Shown: positions 17,506 through 26,147 of the stretch, in pieces | Position numbering within the stretch: position 1 is the first letter of the stretch | Layout of the letters: the number at the start of each line of letters is the position of its first letter | NCBI GenBank assembly: GCA_030426085.1 | Contig: JAUHYW010000027.1 | Location: 41,759 to 105,758, forward strand | Source of the DNA: a bacterium | GTDB taxonomy: Bacteria > Myxococcota_A > Bradymonadia > UBA7976 > UBA1532 | DNA length: 64,000 nt | Reading direction: 5' to 3' | Position numbers and translations under genes: made by a program | The notes under the pieces: model-generated | Told to the model about the DNA's origin: nothing | Seen by the model: the letters and a program-made list of their open reading frames with translations, nothing else | Database searches by the model: none

Positions 17506-20500
17506 TCACTCGGCGCCCGCCGCCTCGACCGCGAGCACGAAGTCGCCGCTGCGCCCGCGGAATCCGCCGACGATCACCGTCACCGCCGCGCCCGCCTCGA
17601 GCTCGACCGCCGCCCGGGACAAGGTCCCCTCCCCACCGTCGTCATCACACGCCAGCTCCTCGCCGCAGCCGTCGGCCAGCACGAGCAGGCTGGTGTCGTA
17701 GCTCGACCCCGCGGTGTGGAAGACGTAGCGCCCGGCCGCCGGCGCGCTCCAGCGGTAGGCGACCTGGGCCGCGATGGGCAGGCAGCTCGCCATCATGTAG
17801 GTCGGCGCGCCCACCGTGCTGCCCCGGGCCAGCTCGCCGATCCCGTCACCCAGATCCTCGCCGGGGCAGGCCTCCCGCCGACCGCGGATCGAGAGCGCGA
17901 CGTCACCCTCGACGCGCCCCTCGGCCGCGACGACGACCGCCTCGCCCGCCGCCAGATCCAGCTCGACCGCGGCCTGATCGCTGATCGGCGTGTCCCCCCG
18001 CACGCCCCGGTAGTCGGCGGCGCAGGCCAGCACCTCGCCGTCGCACGCGCCGGCCCGCACCTCGATCGCGCTGTCGGTGGCGCTGCCGAACGTATGGAAG
18101 AGGTAGCGATCATCGGCCGGCGCGCGCCAGGTGTAGCCGATGGAGCCGCCGTCGTCGGCGCCACAGCTCAGCCGCCCGTCGTCGAAGTCCTCGGTCCGGG
18201 CCACGGCCAGCCGCTCGCCCGACCGCGCGCCGAGATCGGCCGCCGGGCAGACATCGCTCTCGATCCGCCGGGCGATGTTCAGGGTGAAGCCGCCCCGGGC
18301 GCCCCGATACCCCCCGACGCCGATCACCGCCGACTCGCCGGCCTCGAACCGCCGCTCGATGCGCGATTGCAGGCCCCCGTCGTCGTCGTTGCAGGCCCGC
18401 TCGGCGTCGCAGTCGGGGGCCAGCAGGAACAGCGCGGTGTCATAGCCCGAGCCGAAGGTGTCGAAGATGTAGGTGCCGGCCTCGGGCGCGGTCCAGGCCA
18501 GCGTGACGTGGGCCCCGCCCCCCGCAGCGCACGACGCCACCCGCCGGGTCGCCGCGCGGTCGGTCACCGCCCGGTGCACGCCGGGCCCCACCGCCGATCC
18601 CAGATCGACCTCGGGGCAACCGGTCGTGCGCCCGTGGATGCCGAGCCGCCACAGGCCACCGTCGGCCTCGCCATCCCGCAGCATGCCATCGACGGCCACC
18701 GTCACCGCCTGCCCCGCCGCCAGCGGCACCTCGACCAGCGCGTCGTCGCCCGACAGGGCGTCGTGCCCCTCGGCGCAGGCCAGCGGGGCCCCGTCGCAGC
18801 CGCCGTCGAGCACGTACAGCGACGTGTCGAACGAGCTGTCCCGGGTATGGAAGACGTAGGTGTCGTCGGCCGGCGCGGTCCAGCTCATCGCGACCTCGCC
18901 CCGACCGCGCCCGGCGCACAGCCCGTCGAGCCCGTCCGCCACCGGCTGCTCAGGGCCGAAGGCCACCGCCTCGCCCAGCGCGCCGCCCAGATCGTCGATC
19001 GGGCAGACGTTCGCCGGCGCCCGCGGCGGCAGGGCGCACAGCTCTTCGCAGTCCGGGTCGTCGCAGTCCACCGCGCCGTCGCCGTCGTCGTCGAGCCCGT
19101 CGGCGCACAGCCGCTCTTCGGCGAGGACCACCACCGCATCCCCCACGAGCCGCACCCGCACCGCGGCGGCGTTGTTCTCGTGGTCCAGCTCGGCGAACCG
19201 CCCCTCGGGGTTGGTCGTCACGACGAGGTCGTAGATGCCATCCGGCACGTCGGTCACGTCGACCCACTGACATTGCAGGTTGCGCCCGTAGGTGTCCTGG
19301 CACCCGGCCGTGATGCCTTGATTGCGCGCGTTGTAGCCTCGGCAGCCGTCCACCGCGATCTCGGGATCGTAGACCCCGATGTCGATGACCGAGAACCCGG
19401 CCTTCGCGCCGATGGGCAGCCGCTCGCCGGTCGCGACGTCGATCAGATCGTAGATGGCATAGGCGTCGAAGTGATAGTGACCATGGCACTGATCCCAATC
19501 CCACAGCGGGTTGCCTTCTTCGGGGCGCCCCAGCCGCAGATCGACGTTGCCCACGTTGGCGATGCGGGTGCCGAAGCGCAGGATCTTCCGCCGCCCGACC
19601 CCGCCGACGCAGCGCTCTTCGATGAGGCACGGGTCGTTCACGTCGAGGAAGTCGATCACCGCCGTCTCGGCCAGATAGTCCCGGTCGACGATGAGATCGG
19701 GCGCCTGGGGGCAGGCGTCGGCGTCCTCCGGCTCGAGCCCGGTCAGCCCGCCGGCGCACTGCCCGCACGCGTCCACGAAGGCGTCGCCCCCGCAATCGCC
19801 GTTGCAGTCCCGGGCCTCGCCCGGAGCCCGCCCGGTCGATCCGCCGACGCACACCCCACACCCGTCGACGAGCGCCACCCCGCCCACCATGCCCGCGCAG
19901 TCCGCCTCGCAGCCGGCGGCGAGCCGCTGCACCTGGAGTGTGCCCTGGCGATCGAGGTCGAAGTCGTCCCACAGGGGCGCGAGCAGGGCGCCGAGATCGG
20001 CCCGGGGCAGCGGGCTGTCGGCCCCGCCGGGATCGGGCCCCGAGAGCACGAGGGTGCCGTCGGCGTAGACCGTGCCTCCGGGGTAGACCGCGTCGCCGAA
20101 CGGGAAGTCGAAGCCGAAGTCCACCGGGATGGCGTCCCGCTCGTCGAACTCGCCCGTCAGGGGCTCGCCGCTGTGCTGGATGTCCACGAAGATCGGGGGC
20201 ACCGACTGGTCGAGCGCGGCCCGTCCGTCCTCGCCGCGGCGGAAGTAGAAACCGCCGGCGCCCCGGGCGAGCTGGCCCCCGCTGTCGAGCGTCAGCGCGC
20301 GGGCGCCGCTGAGCTGCTGGTGGCCGATGGTCGGGCTCGCGCCCCACGGCTCGAGGTCGCCGTAGCGGAAGGCGAAGTCGCCGCTCTCGAACAGCGCGAT
20401 CTGGAAGGTGTAGGGCCCGCCGTTGCCGTCCGCCTGCGCCACCCGGGTCCATTGGATGATCGTCCGGGCGGTGGGATCGGGCGGGCACTGGTCGCAGAGG

Positions 20501-21288
20501 TCGGGGATGCCGTCGCCGTCGAGGTCGTCATCCGCCGGGCTCTGCCCGGTCGTGCCGCCGACGCAGCGCCCGCAGCCGTCGAGGGTCGCCGCGCCGAAGC
20601 AGACGCCGACGCAGTCCTCGTCCCGCCCGCCGCCGGCGCAGACCCCGCAGTCATCGGTGTCATCGGTGGCGCACATCGGTTCGGGATCGCCGCCCACCGC
20701 CACGAAGCCATCCGGCGCGGTGCAGGCGTCGACGGCCACCGCCGAGTCCCCTGCTCCGTCGCCGTCCACATCGGCGTAGAAGCGGCCCGGCCCGGGGCCG
20801 CCACAGACCCCGCAGCCGTCGGTGTCATCGGTCTCGCACATGGGATCGGGATCCCCGGCGCGCGCCACGAACCCATCCGGCGGCGCGCACGCCCGAACCT
20901 CGATCGCGGCGTCACCCACGCCATCGCCGTCTACGTCGGCGAAGTAGATGCGCGGGCCGTCGCCGCCGCAGATCCCACAGACATCGGTGTCGTCGGTCGC
21001 GCAGGCCGGCTCGGGATCCCCCCCGCCGTCGACGAAGCCATCCGGCCGGGCGCAGGCGACGACGGGGACTTCGAAGTCCCCGACGCCATCCCCATCGACG
21101 TCGGCATAGAAGATGTGGGGGCCGTTGCCCCCGCAGACCCCGCAGCCGTCGACCGGGGCCTCGGGCGCGCAGCCGGACACCGCGGCGTCAGCCTCGGGCG
21201 GGGGCTCGCCGTCGCCGTCCCCTTCGACGCAGCCGGCGAGTATCAAGGCTCCGAGCGCGGGCAGAATTCGCAGTGCGGTGTACTTCAT
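17506..21288 (-). CDS. Lysyl oxidase-domain lipoprotein with Ca-type repeats and four PPC-like domains
   Basis: A 1260-residue protein. ATG at 21288 gives a lipobox (LGALILAGC). Near residues 40-230, about four 53-residue repeats carry CGVCGG and FYADVDGDGxGD, likely calcium-binding. A lysyl oxidase domain lies near residues 555-715, with all three copper histidines in CHGHYH (601-606) inside WDWDQCHGHYH. The expected cofactor pair is also present: Lys629 in GAKAGFSV and Tyr667 in CQDTYGRNLQCQWVDVTDV. Spacing is close to human LOX (His to Lys 27 here against 28, His to Tyr 65 against 63). An Asp-rich DGLDDDGDGAVDCDD linker leads to four repeats of 115-120 residues (CPxxDLG, then YxFHTxGSxYDTSL) like bacterial pre-peptidase C-terminal domains. 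Inferred role: oxidation of lysines in surface or matrix proteins. Confidence 0.85.
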   Translation of the reverse strand: MKYTALRILPALGALILAGCVEGDGDGEPPPEADAAVSGCAPEAPVDGCGVCGGNGPHIFYADVDGDGVGDFEVPVVACARPDGFVDGGGDPEPACATDDTDVCGICGGDGPRIYFADVDGDGVGDAAIEVRACAPPDGFVARAGDPDPMCETDDTDGCGVCGGPGPGRFYADVDGDGAGDSAVAVDACTAPDGFVAVGGDPEPMCATDDTDDCGVCAGGGRDEDCVGVCFGAATLDGCGRCVGGTTGQSPADDDLDGDGIPDLCDQCPPDPTARTIIQWTRVAQADGNGGPYTFQIALFESGDFAFRYGDLEPWGASPTIGHQQLSGARALTLDSGGQLARGAGGFYFRRGEDGRAALDQSVPPIFVDIQHSGEPLTGEFDERDAIPVDFGFDFPFGDAVYPGGTVYADGTLVLSGPDPGGADSPLPRADLGALLAPLWDDFDLDRQGTLQVQRLAAGCEADCAGMVGGVALVDGCGVCVGGSTGRAPGEARDCNGDCGGDAFVDACGQCAGGLTGLEPEDADACPQAPDLIVDRDYLAETAVIDFLDVNDPCLIEERCVGGVGRRKILRFGTRIANVGNVDLRLGRPEEGNPLWDWDQCHGHYHFDAYAIYDLIDVATGERLPIGAKAGFSVIDIGVYDPEIAVDGCRGYNARNQGITAGCQDTYGRNLQCQWVDVTDVPDGIYDLVVTTNPEGRFAELDHENNAAAVRVRLVGDAVVVLAEERLCADGLDDDGDGAVDCDDPDCEELCALPPRAPANVCPIDDLGGALGEAVAFGPEQPVADGLDGLCAGRGRGEVAMSWTAPADDTYVFHTRDSSFDTSLYVLDGGCDGAPLACAEGHDALSGDDALVEVPLAAGQAVTVAVDGMLRDGEADGGLWRLGIHGRTTGCPEVDLGSAVGPGVHRAVTDRAATRRVASCAAGGGAHVTLAWTAPEAGTYIFDTFGSGYDTALFLLAPDCDAERACNDDDGGLQSRIERRFEAGESAVIGVGGYRGARGGFTLNIARRIESDVCPAADLGARSGERLAVARTEDFDDGRLSCGADDGGSIGYTWRAPADDRYLFHTFGSATDSAIEVRAGACDGEVLACAADYRGVRGDTPISDQAAVELDLAAGEAVVVAAEGRVEGDVALSIRGRREACPGEDLGDGIGELARGSTVGAPTYMMASCLPIAAQVAYRWSAPAAGRYVFHTAGSSYDTSLLVLADGCGEELACDDDGGEGTLSRAAVELEAGAAVTVIVGGFRGRSGDFVLAVEAAGAE

Positions 21289-21346
21289 GGCGGCATTGCA
21301 CCGGCTCGGAGGGCTCCAGCGCAAGCGCGAACGCCGCCGGGGTCGA

Positions 21347-22876
21347 TCAGACCGGGGTGACCCCGTGCTTGCGCCCCGTCGGCAGCGCGTAGCCCTCGCG
21401 GTAGAATCCGAACCGACGGATCAGATCGGCCCGCAGGTCGGCCCCGGCGACGATGGCGTCGATCACCAGCTCGGACGCCAGCTTGACGATGTCCACGTCG
21501 GCCGCGTACTCGGCGCGCTTCTCGGCGACGAACGCCGCCCGCTCGTCCTCGGGCAGCTCGGCGATCTTGCGGGCGAACACCGCGTTGACCGCCGCCTCGG
21601 GGCCCATCACCGCGATCATCGCCTGGGGCAGCGCGATGGCGCAGTCGGGCTCGAAGCCGGGGCCGCACATGGCGTACAGCCCGGCGCCGTAGGCCTTGCG
21701 CACGACGACCGAGATCCGGGGCACCGTGGCCGAGCTGACCGCCGAGATCATCTTCGCGCCGTGGCGGATGATGCCCTCCCGCTCGACCTTGCTGCCGATC
21801 ATGAAGCCGGGCACGTCGGCGAGGTACAGCAGCGGGATGTTGAACGCGTCGCACAGGTTGATGAACCGGGCCGCCTTGTCGGCCGAGTCGACGAACAGCA
21901 CCCCGCCCTTCTGCCGGGGGTTGTTGGCCAGGATGCCCACCGGGTGCCCGTCGAGCCGGGCGAGGCCGGTCACCAGCTCCTTGGCGAAGCGCTGCTTGAT
22001 CTCGAGGAAGGAGCCCGCGTCCACCAGCGCCTCGACCACCTTCTTCATGTCGAACAGCTTGTTCTGGGCGACCGGCACGATGTCGTCGATGGCCGGCGAC
22101 TCGGCGGGCGCGGCGGCCTCGGCCCGCGGCGGGGCCCCGGCGCAGTTCGTCGGGAAGTAGCCCAGGTACTGCCGACACCAGTCCAAGGCCTCGGGCTCGG
22201 TCTTGACGAGCACGTCGCCACACCCCGACTCGCCGGTGTGCATGCGGGCCCCGCCCATCTCTTCGAGAGTGACCGTCTCGCCGATGACCATCTCGGCCAT
22301 GCGCGGGCTGCCGAGGTACATGCTGGCGTTTTTGTTGACCATCACCACGACGTCGCAGAAGGCCGGGATGTAGGCCCCGCCCGCCGCCGAGGGGCCGAAC
22401 AGAAGACAGATCTGCGGCACCAGCCCGCTCATCTGCACCTGATTGTAGAAGATCTTCCCCGCGCCCCGCCGGCCGGGGAACATCTCGACCTGATCGGTGA
22501 TGCGGGCGCCCGCCGAGTCGACGAGGTACAGCATCGGGCAGCGGCGCTTCATCGCCACTTCCTGAATGCGGATGATCTTCTCGACGGTGCGCTTGCCCCA
22601 CGACCCGGCCTTGACGGTGCTGTCGTTGGCCATGACCGCGACCGGACGCCCGTCGATGCGGCCCAGCCCGGTCACGACGCCGTCAGCCGGCAGAGCGCCG
22701 GCCATCACGTTGGCCAAGGCCCCGTCCTCGACGAAGCTGTCGGCGTCGAGCAGGCGCGACAGCCGCTCGCGCACGAAGAGCTTGCCCCGGGCCGCGTTGG
22801 CCTCGTGGTACTTCGGCTTGCCGCCGGCTTCGACGGTCTGGATCAGGTCGGCGAGCGTTTCGGCATTGGTCGACAC
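21347..22876 (-). CDS. Acyl-CoA carboxylase carboxyltransferase subunit (acetyl/propionyl/methylcrotonyl type)
   Basis: A 509-residue protein of the biotin-dependent carboxyltransferase family that moves carboxyl from biotin to acyl-CoA. GTG at 22876 is chosen because GGAGGAAATCCCG precedes it. Typical signatures are ADGVVTGLGRIDGRPVAVMA, YLVDSAGARITDQVEMFPG, FGPSAAGGAYIPAFCD and, in the second half, PLLYLADVPGFMIGSKVE and VVVRKAYGAGLYAMCGPG. Both N- and C-terminal crotonase-like halves are complete. The biotin carboxylase subunit is not in the window, so the acyl specificity cannot be assigned; branched or propionyl substrates are as likely as acetyl-CoA. It diverges from the Uma2 gene. Cytoplasmic. 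Confidence 0.9.
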   Translation of the reverse strand: MSTNAETLADLIQTVEAGGKPKYHEANAARGKLFVRERLSRLLDADSFVEDGALANVMAGALPADGVVTGLGRIDGRPVAVMANDSTVKAGSWGKRTVEKIIRIQEVAMKRRCPMLYLVDSAGARITDQVEMFPGRRGAGKIFYNQVQMSGLVPQICLLFGPSAAGGAYIPAFCDVVVMVNKNASMYLGSPRMAEMVIGETVTLEEMGGARMHTGESGCGDVLVKTEPEALDWCRQYLGYFPTNCAGAPPRAEAAAPAESPAIDDIVPVAQNKLFDMKKVVEALVDAGSFLEIKQRFAKELVTGLARLDGHPVGILANNPRQKGGVLFVDSADKAARFINLCDAFNIPLLYLADVPGFMIGSKVEREGIIRHGAKMISAVSSATVPRISVVVRKAYGAGLYAMCGPGFEPDCAIALPQAMIAVMGPEAAVNAVFARKIAELPEDERAAFVAEKRAEYAADVDIVKLASELVIDAIVAGADLRADLIRRFGFYREGYALPTGRKHGVTPV

Positions 22877-23024
22877 CGGGATTTCCTCCGTGCGCGGGAT
22901 CGGGGACGGCGCACGGCTTAGCACAGACGGTGTCGGCCGCATAGGGGATCGGGCGGGGTAAAAGGCGGGTCTCCGGACACTTCGCCTTGGTCGTCCCCTA
23001 GTCCTATGCGCTACTATCACGGGC

Positions 23025-23624
23025 ATGGAGGTCATCACCCCAGTGCACGCGCATGCTTTCACCCCGGTCACCGAGGCCGAGTACCTGGCCATCGACGCGG
23101 CGGGCGAGACGAAGTACGAGCTGATCGACGGCCGGCTGTATGCCATGGCCGGCGGCACCGCCGATCACAACCACATATCCGGCAGCATCTACATGGCCCT
23201 GCGCTTGCGATTGCGCGGCCAGCGATGCACCCCCTTCAACAGCGATCAGCGGGTCTTCATCGAGTCGCTCGACAGCTATCTCTATCCCGACATCAGCGTC
23301 GCCTGCGCGCCGTTCACCTGGCGGGACGACAAGCGCACCACCCTCATCGGGCCCCGGCTGGTCTGCGAGGTGCTCTCGCCGGGCACCCGGGACCGCGACC
23401 TGAGCGTCAAGCGCGAGGCCTATCAGGCGATCCCTCAGCTCGAGGAGATGCTGTTCGTCTCGCCCGAACCGCGGATGGTCGAGCACTACCACCGCGTCGC
23501 CGAGGACCAATGGTTGATGACCCGGGTCATCGGTCAGGGCGACGTCAAGCTGGACGCCTTCGGCCTCACCCTGCCGCTCGACGAGATCTACGCCGACCTC
23601 GACCTGCTCAGCGCGAGCGACTGA
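23025..23624 (+). CDS. Uma2 family (DUF820) putative restriction-endonuclease-like protein
   Basis: A 199-residue protein with the PD-(D/E)xK nuclease pattern of the Uma2 family: KYELIDGRLYAMAGG, the acidic strand YLYPDISVACAP, and VCEVLSPGTRDRDLSVKREAY, which contains the catalytic Glu and Lys. Such proteins are abundant in cyanobacteria and Myxococcota and their role is unsettled. No Shine-Dalgarno sequence precedes ATG 23025. A TACTAT box ends only seven bases upstream, so the mRNA may be leaderless. It is a single-gene unit between divergent and convergent neighbours, compatible with horizontal acquisition, though base composition is like the surroundings. Confidence 0.85.
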   Translation: MEVITPVHAHAFTPVTEAEYLAIDAAGETKYELIDGRLYAMAGGTADHNHISGSIYMALRLRLRGQRCTPFNSDQRVFIESLDSYLYPDISVACAPFTWRDDKRTTLIGPRLVCEVLSPGTRDRDLSVKREAYQAIPQLEEMLFVSPEPRMVEHYHRVAEDQWLMTRVIGQGDVKLDAFGLTLPLDEIYADLDLLSASD

Positions 23625-23638
23625 GCCGGTCGACCGGC
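23625..23638. terminator. Palindrome between convergent Uma2 and LarA-like genes
   Basis: GCCGGTCGACCGGC is a perfect 14-base palindrome filling the 15-base gap between two converging stop codons. A short bidirectional terminator is possible, but no T-run is present and the stem would be only five pairs. Confidence 0.25.
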
Positions 23639-23639
23639 C

Positions 23640-25250
23640 TCACACCTCGACGTCGGTCACCATGATCGGCGGCGCGTGCGACATCGTGATCTCGGGCTGG
23701 CTCTTGCCCAGATGGCTCCGGGCCATGTCCAGCGCGGTGTTCAGATCGGGCGCGCTGTCCCAGCCGAGCTGCTTCGCCACCCGGGGGTTCTCCGCCCCGC
23801 AGACGATGACCTTGCCCACATGGGCCCGCCCGGCGTCGCCCCAGTACCACATGTAGAACGGATGCACCCCGTGGTAGGCGTTGCCGTGGCGGTACATCTG
23901 GATGTAGTCCGGGTTGTGGGCGAACTCTTTCTCGTACCGGTGGATGTCATAGCTGTTCGTCGAGATCGACAGCATGCGATGGTAGAACTCGACGTACGAC
24001 GGGTGATGGGTCCGATTGAAGTCTTCCGGCAACGGGTGGAAGGCGATGATGACACCGTCCTTCTTCACCAGCGGGGCATTGCGATAGAAGTTGAACAGGT
24101 AGCCCAGCACCATCACCTGCACCAGCAGCGGGTTGAGGATGCTGTTGACGTTGTACGGCGAGATGAACGGGACCCCGGCGAGCAGGACGTCGGCCTGCCC
24201 CTTCACCGGCACCGCGTACTGCTTGAAGCTGGCGTCGAGGATCTTCTTGTGCACCGGCTCGGTCTTGCCGGCGTGCACCGCGATGAGCCCGTAGGGCGCG
24301 TAGATCTTCTCGAACACGGCCCGCCGGCCGGCCTCGGGCAGCCGCTCGAGCAGCGCGCACGACGCCTGGAACTTGGCCCGGTCGAACTCCGACCACTCGG
24401 TCTCGTGCTTGAGCAGGTACGACATCTGGCCGCCGAACATGCGGTTGTTCAGCGCGGTCTCGATGTGGAAGACGTTGAGCTGCTTGTCCACCTCGCGGCC
24501 CATGCGATCGACCACGTTGGACAGCTCGGACTTGTCCGGCCGGGGATCCATGTAGCTGTGGCACTTGTGCATCACCTTGGTGTTGTGATGCGCGCTGACC
24601 GAGATGTAATCACACAGCCCGACCGTGACGCTCTTGTGCCCCCCGTCCATCGGCACGAGGTTGATGTTGACGTAGATCAGCAGGTCGCTCTCGACCGCCC
24701 GCCGGTTGAGCCGCACCTTGTCGCCGTGCTTCGTCTCGGCGATCTCGACGATGTTGTCGAGATCCTCGGCGTCGTGGTTGTACAGCCGGTCGGGCCAGTA
24801 CTCGCGGAAGATTCGATCGCCCACCATGCGCCGGACCTCGGGCCCGGTCATGTGGCGGTGCAGGCACACCGCGACGATGATGTGGATGTCGTCGACCCCG
24901 TGCTGCGCGCACAGCTCGAGGATCTCGGTGAGGATCAGCTCACGCAGATCGGGCCGCTGCATGGGCGGCAGCGGCAGCGAGATGTCGTCGATGGCGATCG
25001 TGAGCTTCATGCCCGGCCGGAGCTGGGCGTAGAGCGGATCGGCGTCGATCGGGTGGTTGATCGCGTACTTGATCGCCGCCCGGGGGTTCTGGAGCGGCTC
25101 CATCGCCTTGTTGGGATAGATCACCCGGGTGCCGCGGGGCAGCACCACCTCCCGGAACCGGGCCCCGAAGTGCACGTAGCGTGGACCGGACTTGTCGTCG
25201 ATGAACTCGATGTTGGGATCGCGGGTGATCCGTGGGCGCGGTCGAGCCAT
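23640..25250 (-). CDS. LarA/DUF2088 domain protein (nickel-pincer lactate racemase family)
   Basis: A 536-residue protein. The N-terminal half matches the LarA-like pattern: KLTIAIDDISLPLPPMQRPD, a first histidine motif VCLHRHMTGPEVRRMVGD (normally GTHRPM), NHDAEDLDNIVEIAETKHG, and the pincer-lysine region MDGGHKSVTVGLCDYISVS. By eye, the second catalytic His of LarA (in EPHxFAG) is replaced by Met (NLVPMDGG), so chemistry may differ from lactate racemisation. The C-terminal half is long and aromatic (PFISPYNVNSILNPLLVQ, YHGVHPFYMWYWG). No larB, larC or larE genes are present in the window. The gene follows the HAD-IB gene by 39 bases on the same strand, so the two are probably co-transcribed. 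Confidence 0.75.
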   Translation of the reverse strand: MARPRPRITRDPNIEFIDDKSGPRYVHFGARFREVVLPRGTRVIYPNKAMEPLQNPRAAIKYAINHPIDADPLYAQLRPGMKLTIAIDDISLPLPPMQRPDLRELILTEILELCAQHGVDDIHIIVAVCLHRHMTGPEVRRMVGDRIFREYWPDRLYNHDAEDLDNIVEIAETKHGDKVRLNRRAVESDLLIYVNINLVPMDGGHKSVTVGLCDYISVSAHHNTKVMHKCHSYMDPRPDKSELSNVVDRMGREVDKQLNVFHIETALNNRMFGGQMSYLLKHETEWSEFDRAKFQASCALLERLPEAGRRAVFEKIYAPYGLIAVHAGKTEPVHKKILDASFKQYAVPVKGQADVLLAGVPFISPYNVNSILNPLLVQVMVLGYLFNFYRNAPLVKKDGVIIAFHPLPEDFNRTHHPSYVEFYHRMLSISTNSYDIHRYEKEFAHNPDYIQMYRHGNAYHGVHPFYMWYWGDAGRAHVGKVIVCGAENPRVAKQLGWDSAPDLNTALDMARSHLGKSQPEITMSHAPPIMVTDVEV

Positions 25251-25289
25251 GGTACGGGCGTCTCCGGGGTCGGGGGTCGGGGGGTCGGT

Positions 25290-25958
25290 TCAGGCCGCTT
25301 CGATGATCGGCCAGTCGTGGGCGACGGCGGTGGCCCGCAGGTTCCAGTCGGGGTTGACCGCCACCGGGCGGCCGACGGCCGACAACATGGGGATGTCGCT
25401 CGCGCTGTCGGCATAGGCCCGGCAGACGTTGAGGTCGAGGCCCCGCTCGAGCGCGTAGCGCCGGACGAAGGCCGCCTTTTCGGGCCCGGCGAGCACCGGA
25501 GGCGTCAGGCGCCCGGTGGCGTACCCCGCGTCGAACTCCAGCGTATTGGCGTACCAGTCGTCGACTTCGAGGTACTCGGCGAGCGGGCGGATCATCTGCT
25601 CGATGGCGCCGGTGATCAGCACCTGGCGGTAGCCCTCGTCGCGAGAGCGCTTGATGAGGGCCACCATGTCGCCGAAGACGCGCTTGCGCACGACCTTGTC
25701 GAACAGCTCCTCCCCGAGCACCCACAGGCGGTCCTCGGAGATGCCGCGGTAGTTCGCGTAGAAGATGTCGTTGAAATACTTGCGGCCGAGCTTGTCGGCC
25801 ACCGCGTAGAACGGCAACGACGCCAGCAGTCGGGCCGAGCGGCCGAGCTTGCCGGCGAACGTGGGCACGTTGCGCGCGTAGAACGCGTAGGCGTGCACCA
25901 CATTGGTCCCGATGAGGGTCCCGTCGACGTCGTAGAAAGCCGCAGCGGCCACGCGCAT
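25290..25958 (-). CDS. HAD-IB family phosphatase
   Basis: A 222-residue HAD-superfamily hydrolase of subfamily IB (SerB-like). Motif I is FYDVDGTLIGTN with both Asp residues, motif II is LITGA, motif III is the Lys in GPEKAAF, and motif IV is YADSASDIPML. A helical cap insert lies near residues 30-100 and contains a hydrophobic stretch (SARLLASLPFYAVADKLG). Related proteins act on phosphoserine or phospholipid intermediates; the substrate here is unknown. It lies directly upstream of the LarA-like gene on the same strand, suggesting a joint pathway. Its promoter should be in the gap that holds the palindrome at 26038. Confidence 0.85.
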   Translation of the reverse strand: MRVAAAAFYDVDGTLIGTNVVHAYAFYARNVPTFAGKLGRSARLLASLPFYAVADKLGRKYFNDIFYANYRGISEDRLWVLGEELFDKVVRKRVFGDMVALIKRSRDEGYRQVLITGAIEQMIRPLAEYLEVDDWYANTLEFDAGYATGRLTPPVLAGPEKAAFVRRYALERGLDLNVCRAYADSASDIPMLSAVGRPVAVNPDWNLRATAVAHDWPIIEAA

Positions 25959-26037
25959 CTCCCAATGATCCGGCCGCGGATGATTAACGTCGAATCTGCC
26001 CGGATTTCAACCGCGTAGCGTTTTTCGCGCTCGCCCG

Positions 26038-26067
26038 GGCCGACGCGTAACCGCTTACGCGTCGGCC
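26038..26067. repeat. Perfect 13-base inverted repeat between divergent genes
   Basis: GGCCGACGCGTAA and TTACGCGTCGGCC flank a four-base CCGC spacer, a fully symmetric 30-base element. It lies between the HAD-IB gene (start 25958) and the DUF2505 gene (start 26148), so it is not after any gene end. That favours an operator or regulatory hairpin over a terminator. No T-run is on either side. Confidence 0.6.
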
Positions 26068-26147
26068 GACGGCGGTCATCGGGTGCCTCCCCCCTTCCGA
26101 TCGCCTCGGCGCCGGCTTACTCTGCGCCGCGCTTTGGAGGAGTTGCC

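Noticed and set aside
17419..21360. A 1313-codon plus-strand frame opposite the lysyl oxidase gene
   Set aside because: Shadow of the minus-strand gene; the lysyl oxidase and PPC-like motifs are only on the minus strand.
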